Of a stretch of DNA of 6,232 nt, positions 1-5,784 are shown piece after piece (the stretch's first letter is position 1; each line of letters opens with the position of its first letter). Where the stretch lies: positions 1-6,232 of the forward strand of contig JBOGGN010000216.1 in NCBI GenBank assembly GCA_050744165.1, read 5' to 3'. The stretch comes from JBOGGN01 sp050744165 (GTDB lineage: Bacteria; Actinomycetota; Acidimicrobiia; Acidimicrobiales; Palsa-688). The notes below the pieces were generated by a model that ran no database searches, had not been told where the DNA came from, and saw only the letters and a list, made by a program, of their open reading frames with translations. Made by a program: the position numbers and the translations under genes.

Positions 1-659
1 GTGTTCAGGTGCTGAATCTCCGTGTTGGTGGCATTGACGAGCATCGTTACATTGAGGGGAGGATCGGCCTGCCCCGGCGCCACCAATGCGAACTGGCTGT
101 TCAGGTCGAGCGGGTTCTCGACCAGGCCGACCACCGTCCAGGTGTGGCCGCCCTCGTGCCAGCTGCCACCCACGCGGAGACCGAACTCCTGCGCGACCGC
201 GGAGGTCACCGCCACCTGGCCGGGGCCGCTCGGCAGCCGGCCGGTGTCGAGGCGGACGGTCGGTTTGAGGTAGGTGCCGTTGGGATCCTCGGCCCGTAGG
301 TCAACCGTCGCTACCGAGCCGGGAATGGGGACGCTCTGGTGGGCGACCACGTCGGCGACGCCGAAGCGGCTCTCGAGGATCGCCAGATCGGCGGCCAGCT
401 GGGGGTCGTTGCCCGGAAGCGAGGCGATGGTGTTGGCGCTTCCGAAGTTCGGGTCGTTCTTCGGGGCCGAAGCGTTCGATGCCACCGCCAGGCCGACGGT
501 GGTGGCCGCCACGGCGAGAGTGAGGAGGGCGAGGATCAGCGCCTGCCGACGCCATTCACGCCGGAACAACCGCCACGCCCATCGGACCATCACCCGCCGG
601 GCTGGTCCCCGGCCCTGCCGGCACAAGACGACCGGCGCCGCGGGCGCGGTGACGGTCAC
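1..659 (-). CDS. FtsX/MacB-like ABC transporter permease, N-terminal part (runs off left edge)
   Basis: Membrane subunit of an ABC exporter paired with the ATPase gene just upstream. The visible 219 codons stay open to position 1, so the C-terminus lies outside the window. A basic N-terminus (RWAWRLFRREWRRQ, about residues 26-39) precedes one hydrophobic helix (about 40-62, ALILALLTLAVAATTVGLAV). The extracytoplasmic segment that follows has the pattern usual for MacB-type periplasmic core domains: DTGRLPSGPGQVAVTSAVAQ, then a short beta-rich stretch with TWTVVGLVENP. The GTG start at 659-657 overlaps the ATPase stop as GTGA, which points to translational coupling. An in-frame ATG at 590-588 (MVRWAWRLF) is a good alternative start and lies nearer the membrane helix. 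Neither has a strong Shine-Dalgarno. Family members of this type usually have several more helices and often a second FtsX domain; that cannot be checked here. The substrate is unknown. Confidence 0.88.
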   Translation of the reverse strand, partial: MTVTAPAAPVVLCRQGRGPARRVMVRWAWRLFRREWRRQALILALLTLAVAATTVGLAVASNASAPKNDPNFGSANTIASLPGNDPQLAADLAILESRFGVADVVAHQSVPIPGSVATVDLRAEDPNGTYLKPTVRLDTGRLPSGPGQVAVTSAVAQEFGLRVGGSWHEGGHTWTVVGLVENPLDLNSQFALVAPGQADPPLNVTMLVNATNTEIQHLN

Positions 660-1411
660 CGGGCCCGGCCCGGGCTTAGCAGCGACTCGGCCGCTGGCGG
701 AGGTGAGGTCTGATCGACCATCCGCCCGTCACGAACAAACACCACTCGGTGGGCCCACGATGCCAGCTGGGCGTCGTGGGTGACGATGATGCCCGCCACG
801 CCTCGCTGGCAGGCGGCGCGGATCACCCGGATGACCGCCTCCGCGTTGAGCGAGTCCAGGGCGCCGGATGGCTCGTCGGCCAGCAACAGGGACCTCTCGC
901 CAACCACCGCTCGGGCTATGGCTACCCGTTGGCGCTCCCCGCCGGAGAGATCGTCGGGGAAGCGGTCCGCCCGGTCCTCAAGACCAAGTTCCCGAAGCGC
1001 CGTCAGCGCCGCCTGCTGGGCGTCCTTGGCCGGGACGCCGTCCCTCTCGAGGGGGACGGCGACCATTTCCGTTGCCGTCATGCCGGCCAGGAGGTTGAAG
1101 TCCTGGAACACGAAGCCGATGGTGCGCCGGCGGAGTTGAGCTCGTTGCTTGCGAGTCAGGCCCGCCAGAGGGGCGCCGCCGATCAACACCTCGCCGCTGG
1201 TCGGCTCCTCGAGGCTGCCGGCGATAGTCAACAAGGTGCTCTTGCCCGAACCGCTGGGGCCCATGATGGCGACCAGTTCGCCCGCTTCGACGGACAGGCT
1301 GATCTCTTGGAGGGCGCGGACCTCGGTGCGTCCCTCCCCATAGGTCTTGGAGACCTGGCGCAGCTGGAGCACCGTGTCCGCCGAACCCCCGTCGGCCCCC
1401 GCCCGGCTCAT
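656..1411 (-). CDS. ABC transporter ATP-binding protein (MacB/LolD/FtsE type)
   Basis: Cytoplasmic ATPase of 251 residues that would power the FtsX-like permease encoded next. All hallmarks of an active nucleotide-binding domain are present: Walker A GPSGSGKST at residues 51-59, Q-loop in FVFQDFNLL (Q103), signature LSGGERQ at 155-161, Walker B LLLADE with catalytic E180, D-loop SGALD, and the H-loop histidine H212 in IIVTHD. The segment TYGEGRTEVRALQ before Walker A is typical of the lipoprotein/macrolide/peptide exporter subfamily. The loop after Walker A reads IAGSLEEPTSG where many relatives have GGLDxPTSG, a mild variation. The ATG at 1411-1409 is chosen because it gives the usual length, overlaps the PadR stop as ATGA, and has GGAG at 1422-1419 with a 7-nt gap. 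The reading frame is open much further upstream, but that part is only antisense to the PadR gene. The transported compound cannot be inferred; antimicrobial or peptide export is common for PadR-linked systems. Confidence 0.96.
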   Translation of the reverse strand: MSRAGADGGSADTVLQLRQVSKTYGEGRTEVRALQEISLSVEAGELVAIMGPSGSGKSTLLTIAGSLEEPTSGEVLIGGAPLAGLTRKQRAQLRRRTIGFVFQDFNLLAGMTATEMVAVPLERDGVPAKDAQQAALTALRELGLEDRADRFPDDLSGGERQRVAIARAVVGERSLLLADEPSGALDSLNAEAVIRVIRAACQRGVAGIIVTHDAQLASWAHRVVFVRDGRMVDQTSPPPAAESLLSPGRAR

Positions 1412-1989
1412 GGCCGCACTCCAGCCCGCAGTCGCATCCGAGGCAGCGCCGCCGGCACCGGTGGGGGCGGCTCGAGGGCGAAGCGCCGGATCCTGCCTTC
1501 CGCGGAGTCCAGCCATCGGATCACCGAGTCCAGCCGGAACAGCTCGGCGTCGAGGACCAGGGCGAAGCCGAGATCGTGGTCCGAGGCATCCTCTTTGAGC
1601 CGCGTCCACTGCTGCATCACCTCCACCAGGTACCGCCGGTGAGACTGGATCACGTCGTGCACGTCGACGCCGGGGACGCGTAAGGCCACCAGGACCTTGA
1701 TCACCAGCTCGTCCCGAGGCGGCGACGACAGGTCGGGCGGCGTCCGCAACCAGGCCGTGAGCTCCTCCCCGCCGGCCGGGGTGATGCGGTAGGAGCGCTG
1801 CGGTCCGTCCTCCTCGCCCTCGTCGGCCACCACCAGGCCGTCGCGCTCCAGGCGCTGGAGGGTGGTGTACACCTGGCCGACGTTCAGCGGCCACACCTCT
1901 CCCGTGCGCTCCTCGAACTCCTGGCGCAGCTGCATCCCGTAGCGGGGACCCTCGCTGAGGAGGGCCAGCAGGGCGTGGCGGACACTCAT
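1408..1989 (-). CDS. PadR-family transcriptional regulator
   Basis: A 193-residue DNA-binding protein, probably the repressor of its own operon. The N-terminal winged helix spans about residues 3-80: ALLALLSEGPRYGMQLRQEF, then the recognition-helix region NVGQVYTTLQRLERDGLV (36-53), and a wing with RSYRITPAGGEEL (65-77). The rest (about 90-170) is helical, as expected of the PadR C-terminal dimerisation domain, and ends in a Pro-rich tail. The ATG at 1989-1987 is well supported by AAAGAGG at 2003-1997 with a 7-nt gap. It is first in a cassette with the ABC ATPase and permease, a familiar arrangement in which PadR proteins control multidrug or antimicrobial-peptide exporters by sensing a small ligand. 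A phased TAC/GTA repeat array sits 14 bp upstream of the start and is the obvious candidate operator. The ligand is unknown. Confidence 0.95.
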   Translation of the reverse strand: MSVRHALLALLSEGPRYGMQLRQEFEERTGEVWPLNVGQVYTTLQRLERDGLVVADEGEEDGPQRSYRITPAGGEELTAWLRTPPDLSSPPRDELVIKVLVALRVPGVDVHDVIQSHRRYLVEVMQQWTRLKEDASDHDLGFALVLDAELFRLDSVIRWLDSAEGRIRRFALEPPPPVPAALPRMRLRAGVRP

Positions 1990-1996
1990 GTGTGGA

Positions 1997-2003
1997 CCTC
2001 TTT
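1997..2003 (-). promoter_or_regulatory. Shine-Dalgarno of the PadR gene
   Basis: The minus strand reads AAAGAGG, a strong match to the anti-16S sequence, 7 nt before the ATG at 1989. It fixes the start of the PadR gene. Its upstream end touches the first half-site of the repeat array, so a bound repressor would sit right against the ribosome-binding region of the DNA. Confidence 0.8.
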
Positions 2004-2027
2004 ACCCAGTAGCATACTCCGTATAAT
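2001..2027 (+). promoter_or_regulatory. Candidate divergent promoter for the LAL regulator gene
   Basis: The plus strand has an exact TATAAT at 2022-2027, with TTTACC at 2001-2006 as a partial -35 box. The 15-bp spacer is shorter than ideal. Transcription would start near 2034, only about 12 nt before the TTG start codon at 2046. Because the -10 box shares its bases with the minus-strand -10 box, the two promoters would compete. The AT-richness of the repeat array could by itself produce this TATAAT, so support is moderate. Confidence 0.4.
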
Positions 2028-2035
2028 ACTCCGTA
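2003..2035. promoter_or_regulatory. Phased TAC/GTA half-site array, probable PadR operator
   Basis: Six triplets alternate TAC, GTA, TAC, GTA, TAC, GTA, each separated by exactly three bases: TAC 2003-2005, GTA 2009-2011, TAC 2015-2017, GTA 2021-2023, TAC 2027-2029, GTA 2033-2035. Read as dyads, this is three TACNNNGTA palindromes on a 12-bp repeat with GTANNNTAC palindromes between them. The right half contains a direct duplication, ATACTCCGTAT at 2014-2024 and ATACTCCGTAG at 2026-2036. The array lies between two divergent regulator genes and covers both candidate -10 boxes. Seen: the repeat and its phase. Known: PadR dimers bind short inverted repeats in their own promoters. Inferred: this is the PadR site and may hold two or three dimers. 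Confidence 0.75.
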
Positions 2036-2051
2036 GGGCGGATCATTGCAA
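2023..2051 (-). promoter_or_regulatory. Sigma-70-type promoter for the PadR-ABC operon
   Basis: On the minus strand, TTGCAA (2051-2046) and TATTAT (2028-2023) are separated by exactly 17 bp, close to the housekeeping consensus at both boxes. The expected start of transcription is near 2016, giving a leader of about 26 nt that contains the AAAGAGG ribosome site. The -10 box lies inside the repeat array, between half-sites GTA 2021 and TAC 2027, so repressor binding would block it. The -35 box coincides with the first two codons of the divergent LAL gene. Confidence 0.65.
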
Positions 2052-4862
2052 GGCCAGGCGGCGGCCTCCCACCAGTTCAGAACGGTACGATGCCGTCCCA
2101 TCACCGAATCGGTCGCGCGGGGGAGCGTCGTCGGTCGCGACGGAGAATTGCGCCGGGTGGACGCGTTCCTTGACGCCGCCCGCACCAGGTTCGGGGCCTT
2201 GGCCATTGAGGGCGAGGCGGGGATCGGGAAGACCCAGCTGTGGCGAGAGGCGGTTGGCAGAGCTCGCGATCGCGGGGTTCACACATGGGTTGCCCGGGCA
2301 ACGCAATCCGAGAGCGGCCTGGCGTTCGCGGGACTCGCCGACCTCCTCGACCGCCTCGACGACCGGGATCTCCAGGCGCTGCCCGGCCCGCAGGCCCAGG
2401 CCCTGGCCGTCGCCCTCCTGCGAGCCGCGGCCACACCAGGGCCGATCGACGGCCGGCCCCTCTTTGCCGCCGTCATCTCGCTGTTGCGCCGCCTCGCCGC
2501 CCGAGGACCCGTTTTGGTGGCGGTCGACGATGCCCAGTGGCTCGACGCCCCCTCAGCTCGCGTGTTGGCCTTTGCCGTCCGGCGTCTCGATCCCGAACCC
2601 GTCGGGGTCCTCGTCACCGTGCGGGTGCCAACGGCGGAGGCCACCTTTGACCGCTTCGCGGACCCCGGTCGTCGCCAGGCGGTGACGCTCGGTGCCCTCA
2701 CCATCGCGGCGCTGCACGAGGTCATCAAGCAGCACACCGGGCGGTCGTTGCCCAGGCCGGTTCTGGTGCGCATCGACCAGCTATGCCGGGGCAACCCGTT
2801 CTACGCCCTGCAGCTGGCCGATGAGCTGCACGAGGCACCGGTCGGTGCGACGACGCTCACCCTGCCGGCCAGCGTCATGGGGCTGCTGGAGGACAGGATC
2901 GGACGCCTCCCGGCCACCACCCAACGGGCCCTGCTGATCGCCGCCACCCTGTCGCGTCCGACCACCGATCTGGTCGACGCCCAAGCCCTGGAGCCGGCGG
3001 AAGGGGCCGGCATCGTCACCGTGGACCAGGACCTGGTCCGGTTTTCCCACCCGCTGTTCGCGTCGGCTGCCTACAACCGCACGCCGCCGAGCGAGCGCCG
3101 GGCGGTACATCGAGGCCTGGCCGAGGTGGTCGCCGACGCTGAGCAACGGGCCCGCCATCTGGCCCTGGGTGCGACCGTTGCCGACGCCGCCATCGCCAGT
3201 GAGCTCGACGCCGCCGCCCGGGCGGCACGGAGGCGAGGGGCACCGGAGGTGGCCGCAGAACTGGTCGAGCTGGCCCTGCAGCGCAGCCCACCTGCCGATT
3301 CCGACCAACGCGTGACACGCCTACAGGCCTTGGCAGGATTCCGTTTCGACGCCGGGGATCTGGCGAACGCGGAGGTCGCACTCGACGAGGCGCTGGCGGC
3401 GCAGCCGCCGGGGGTCGTCCGCAGCCAGTTGCTGCAAATGGGCGGTCGCCTCCACGCTCGGCGCAGCTCGTTCGCGGCCGCCACCGAGGCGGTGATGGAA
3501 GCGTTGAACACCGCCGGTGACGACCCCGAGCGGCGCACCGACCTCGAGCTTGACCTGGCGTACTACTGGGTCAGCCTGGGCGACTTCCCACGCGCCGACG
3601 TCCATGCCGCGGCCGCGATGGCGGCCGCCACCCGGGCGTCGCCGGGAGCTCGAGGGGACGCGTTGGCGGTCAGCGCCATGACCGGCTTCCTGTGCGGAGG
3701 CGGTGTCGATCAACGACGCCTCACCGAGGCCTTGGAACTGGAGGAACCCGACCGTGAGCGGGCGTGGCAGAACCGGCCCAGCTTCATCGTCGCCCTGATC
3801 CGGTTGTGGACCGGGCAGTTCGAGGAGGCGTTGGCAGCCCTCGAGGGCCTCCGCCGACGGACGCAGGAACGGGGCGAAGAGAGCGCGGTGCCCATCTTGG
3901 GCCTGTACCTGATGTGGGTCCACCTGTGGCGGGGCGACCTGGTTGCCAGCGCTCGTGCCGCCGCCGACGGTCGCGAGGCTGCCGCCTTGATCGGTGATCC
4001 GGGAGCCGAAGGAAGTGCTCTGTCGGCATGCGCAGTGGTGCATGCCCACGATGGGACCGTCGAGCAGGCCCGGATCGAGGCAGCAGCCAGCATCGCCTGC
4101 CTGGATCGGATCGGCTGGCGCGCCGGTGCGATCTGGGCCTTGTGGGCTCTTGGTGTCGCCGAGCTGTCGGTGGGTGACGCCGAGGCGGCCGATCGGGCCC
4201 TCGGCCCCCTGGCCGGCGCCGTTCGCGCCATGGGTGCAGGCGATCCGGTCCTCGGGGTGTTCGTGCCCGACGAGATCGAGGCACTCGTCGAGCTGGGACG
4301 CCTCGAGGAGGCGGCCGCCCTGCTGGACTGGTTTCAGGGCCGAGCCGACGCCGTCGAGCGACCGTGGGCTCGGGCCGCGGCCGGGCGCTGCCGGGGCCTC
4401 TTGCAGTCGGCGCAGCGGGACCAACCGGCGGCCGTGCAAAGCCTGCACCAGGCGCTGGATGCGCATGCCCAAGTGGCGATGCCCTTCGAGCGAGCTCGTA
4501 CCCTGCTCGTGCTCGGAAGGATCCTCCGTCGCAGCGGCCGACGCGGGGAAGCCCGGCGGATCCTGACCGAAGCGGGCGCCGTGTTCGACCGGCTCGGCTC
4601 CCCGCGGTGGTCGGAGCAGGTCGCCGCGGAGATGGCGCGTCTCGGTTCACGGGCTGCAGCTCCCGATGCCCTGACCCCGACCGAGGACCGCATCGCCCGG
4701 TTGGTCGCCTCCGGGCTGTCCAACCGGGAGGTCGCCGAGCGGGCGTTCCTCACCACCAAGACGGTCGAGGCGAACCTGACGCGGGTGTACCGCAAACTTG
4801 GGGTTCGATCCCGCAGCGAGCTCCTCCGGGCGCTCGGCGCTCCGCCTCGGGCCGAAACCTAG
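2046..4862 (+). CDS. LAL-family (large ATP-binding LuxR-type) transcriptional regulator
   Basis: A 938-residue signalling ATPase that probably activates transcription when bound to ATP and an inducer. The order is VVGRDGELRRVDAFL (28-42), Walker A GEAGIGKT (56-63), Walker B VLVAVDDAQWLD (156-167), RGNPFYALQLAD (248-259), RFSHPLFASAAY (332-343), a long Ala/Leu/Glu-rich helical-repeat region resembling TPRs (about 385-870), and a C-terminal LuxR HTH from LTPTEDRIARLVASGLSNRE (876-895) through TVEANLTRVYRKLGV (906-920). Length and layout match the MalT/LAL class. The TTG at 2046 is chosen because an in-frame TAG stands at 2034-2036, and the next start codons (TTG 2148, GTG 2157) would remove the conserved VVGRDGEL. 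GGG at 2036-2038 with a 7-nt gap is a weak ribosome site. Divergent from the PadR operon across 56 bp. Its targets and inducer are unknown; both flanking gene groups are candidates. Confidence 0.93.
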   Translation: MQGQAAASHQFRTVRCRPITESVARGSVVGRDGELRRVDAFLDAARTRFGALAIEGEAGIGKTQLWREAVGRARDRGVHTWVARATQSESGLAFAGLADLLDRLDDRDLQALPGPQAQALAVALLRAAATPGPIDGRPLFAAVISLLRRLAARGPVLVAVDDAQWLDAPSARVLAFAVRRLDPEPVGVLVTVRVPTAEATFDRFADPGRRQAVTLGALTIAALHEVIKQHTGRSLPRPVLVRIDQLCRGNPFYALQLADELHEAPVGATTLTLPASVMGLLEDRIGRLPATTQRALLIAATLSRPTTDLVDAQALEPAEGAGIVTVDQDLVRFSHPLFASAAYNRTPPSERRAVHRGLAEVVADAEQRARHLALGATVADAAIASELDAAARAARRRGAPEVAAELVELALQRSPPADSDQRVTRLQALAGFRFDAGDLANAEVALDEALAAQPPGVVRSQLLQMGGRLHARRSSFAAATEAVMEALNTAGDDPERRTDLELDLAYYWVSLGDFPRADVHAAAAMAAATRASPGARGDALAVSAMTGFLCGGGVDQRRLTEALELEEPDRERAWQNRPSFIVALIRLWTGQFEEALAALEGLRRRTQERGEESAVPILGLYLMWVHLWRGDLVASARAAADGREAAALIGDPGAEGSALSACAVVHAHDGTVEQARIEAAASIACLDRIGWRAGAIWALWALGVAELSVGDAEAADRALGPLAGAVRAMGAGDPVLGVFVPDEIEALVELGRLEEAAALLDWFQGRADAVERPWARAAAGRCRGLLQSAQRDQPAAVQSLHQALDAHAQVAMPFERARTLLVLGRILRRSGRRGEARRILTEAGAVFDRLGSPRWSEQVAAEMARLGSRAAAPDALTPTEDRIARLVASGLSNREVAERAFLTTKTVEANLTRVYRKLGVRSRSELLRALGAPPRAET

Positions 4863-4932
4863 GGTCGCGGGCCGCCGGGGCGAGGGTTTTCCCGCTACCA
4901 GCGACGGCGACCGCTCCGTACCGTTCCCGCCG

Positions 4933-5220
4933 GTGCAGGACCAGCCGCCAACCGAGTTTCTCGCCGAATGCTTCTGGCCTGGCGTCGCCGAGTCGGACCT
5001 CCAGGCGCTCGATGAGCGAGTCCAGGCCCTGGCCGCCGAGCTCGCCGGTCAGAGCCTGGACATCGAGTACCTGGGCTCGCTGCTGATCCGTTCCGACGAG
5101 GTGGTCTTCTGCCGCTTTCGCGGCCGGGAGGAGCTGGTCCGCCACGTTGCCGAGGGGGCTGGCGTTCCGTTTGAACGCATCCTCGAAGCCCAACAGTCGC
5201 CGTTCCCAAAAACCACGTGA
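4933..5220 (+). CDS. Small DUF4242-like protein
   Basis: A 95-residue soluble protein, probably a ferredoxin-like alpha/beta fold. The pattern EFLAECFWPG, a helix of acidic and Ala residues, IEYLGSLLIRSDEVVFCRF (44-62) and REELVRHVAEGAGVPFERIL (65-84) follows DUF4242 proteins, in which a strand with 'PEDE...F' is followed by a helix and 'AGLPFERI'. Some DUF4242 relatives in Streptomyces are described as nickel-binding, but this protein has only one His (H71) and two Cys (C13, C60), so metal binding should not be assumed. GTG at 4933 gives the normal family size. The frame is open back to an ATG at 4798 inside the LAL gene, but those extra residues look like out-of-frame coding. No clear ribosome site precedes the GTG. 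It lies 70 bp after the LAL stop, and its TGA overlaps a GTG in the next gene's frame. Confidence 0.7.
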   Translation: MQDQPPTEFLAECFWPGVAESDLQALDERVQALAAELAGQSLDIEYLGSLLIRSDEVVFCRFRGREELVRHVAEGAGVPFERILEAQQSPFPKTT

Positions 5221-5222
5221 CC

Positions 5223-5230
5223 AAGGGAGG
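5223..5230 (+). promoter_or_regulatory. Shine-Dalgarno of the lipoprotein gene
   Basis: AAGGGAGG ends 7 nt before the ATG at 5238. It is the strongest ribosome site on the plus strand of this window. It decides in favour of ATG 5238 over the in-frame GTG at 5217, which overlaps the previous stop as GTGA but would put this motif inside the coding sequence. Confidence 0.85.
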
Positions 5231-5237
5231 CCACGCC

Positions 5238-5738
5238 ATGCCGCGCCGCTTGTTCGTCTTGTTGCTTGCCTTGCTTGCCGCACCCCTCCTGCTGCTGGCG
5301 TGCAGCTCATCAGCCAAGACCACCACCAGCACCACCTCGGCCGGGTCGGGAGGCACCGCCGCCCCGAATAGCGGCGCCCCGAGCACCGCCGCCACGCCCA
5401 CGACCTCGGCGTCGCCGTCGACATCCGCCGTCGCCGGTGGTGGCGCGCTGACGGGCAGCTGGTCAGGCCAGTACAGCGGCGCCTACAACGGGACATTCAT
5501 GCTGCAGTGGACACAATCCGGGACCCAGCTCAGCGGTCAGATCACCATTTCCAGTCCCGCCAGCAACTACCCGATCAACGGGACAGTGCAGGGCTCGGCG
5601 ATCCGCTTCGGCACCGTCGGCGGGGGCGGCATCACCTACACGGGCACGGTGTCTGGCAGCTCCATGTCCGGCACCTATGCGGTGGCTGCGGGAAACAGCA
5701 GTTCGGGCGGTCCGTGGAACGCCACCAAGACGGGCTAG
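5238..5738 (+). CDS. Secreted lipoprotein with Ser/Thr/Ala linker and beta-rich C-terminal domain
   Basis: A 166-residue membrane-anchored extracytoplasmic protein of unknown function. The signal peptide is textbook: MPRR, a hydrophobic core of Leu and Ala (5-20), and lipobox LLAC with C22 as the lipidated residue. A low-complexity linker of Ser, Thr, Ala, Gly and Pro (about 23-70) follows. The C-terminal domain (about 71-166) begins LTGSWSGQYSGAYNGTFMLQ and ends GGPWNATKTG. Its repeated short G-x-[hydrophobic] strands (FMLQWTQSGTQLSGQITI, INGTVQGSAIRFGTV, ITYTGTVSGSSMSGTYAV) suggest an antiparallel beta sandwich or barrel that opens and closes on tryptophans. No catalytic motif is visible and the domain has no cysteine. 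The start follows the AAGGGAGG ribosome site. It may be co-transcribed with the DUF4242-like gene 17 bp upstream. I do not recognise a named family. Confidence 0.88.
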   Translation: MPRRLFVLLLALLAAPLLLLACSSSAKTTTSTTSAGSGGTAAPNSGAPSTAATPTTSASPSTSAVAGGGALTGSWSGQYSGAYNGTFMLQWTQSGTQLSGQITISSPASNYPINGTVQGSAIRFGTVGGGGITYTGTVSGSSMSGTYAVAAGNSSSGGPWNATKTG

Positions 5739-5784
5739 CCGGCTGACGAGTCCAGTTGGCGCGCTCTCCCGGCGTTGCTAGCTG
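5739..5784. other. Short convergent intergenic gap
   Basis: The 46 bp between the lipoprotein stop and the stop of the convergent gene hold small GC-rich palindromes, such as GCTAGC at 5778-5783. I see no hairpin followed by a T-run on either strand, so no intrinsic terminator can be called. Confidence 0.4.

Noticed and set aside
749..1642. A 297-residue plus-strand open frame across the ATPase and PadR genes
   Set aside because: It is antisense to two genes with unambiguous motifs, and no domain is visible in its translation.
656..2206. A 516-residue open frame on the minus strand covering the ABC ATPase and all of the PadR gene
   Set aside because: Only the last 251 residues carry ABC motifs. 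The earlier part is an Arg/Pro/Gly-rich out-of-frame reading of the PadR gene, and the ATG at 1411 with its ATGA overlap and ribosome site is the proper start.
3321..4472. A 383-residue open frame antisense to the LAL gene
   Set aside because: It lies wholly inside a coding sequence with clear protein motifs. Its translation has no recognisable domain and an Arg/Gly/Pro-rich composition typical of shadow frames at high GC.
4798..4932. N-terminal extension of the DUF4242-like protein starting at ATG 4798
   Set aside because: The first part would be read from within the LAL HTH region in another frame, has low-complexity Arg/Ser/Gly content, and would make the protein much longer than the family.
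4863..4932. Possible terminator after the LAL gene
   Set aside because: The stretch is GC-rich, but I see no convincing stem-loop followed by a T-run; read-through into the next gene is equally possible.
5286..5450. Repetitive ACC/GCC-rich stretch that could be a DNA repeat
   Set aside because: It is explained by codons for the Ser/Thr/Ala/Pro linker of the lipoprotein; no exact repeat unit is present.
4750..5496. A 248-residue minus-strand open frame across the DUF4242-like and lipoprotein genes
   Set aside because: Its composition is Arg/Trp/Cys-rich without motifs, while the plus strand has a family-like small protein and a textbook lipoprotein with a strong ribosome site.
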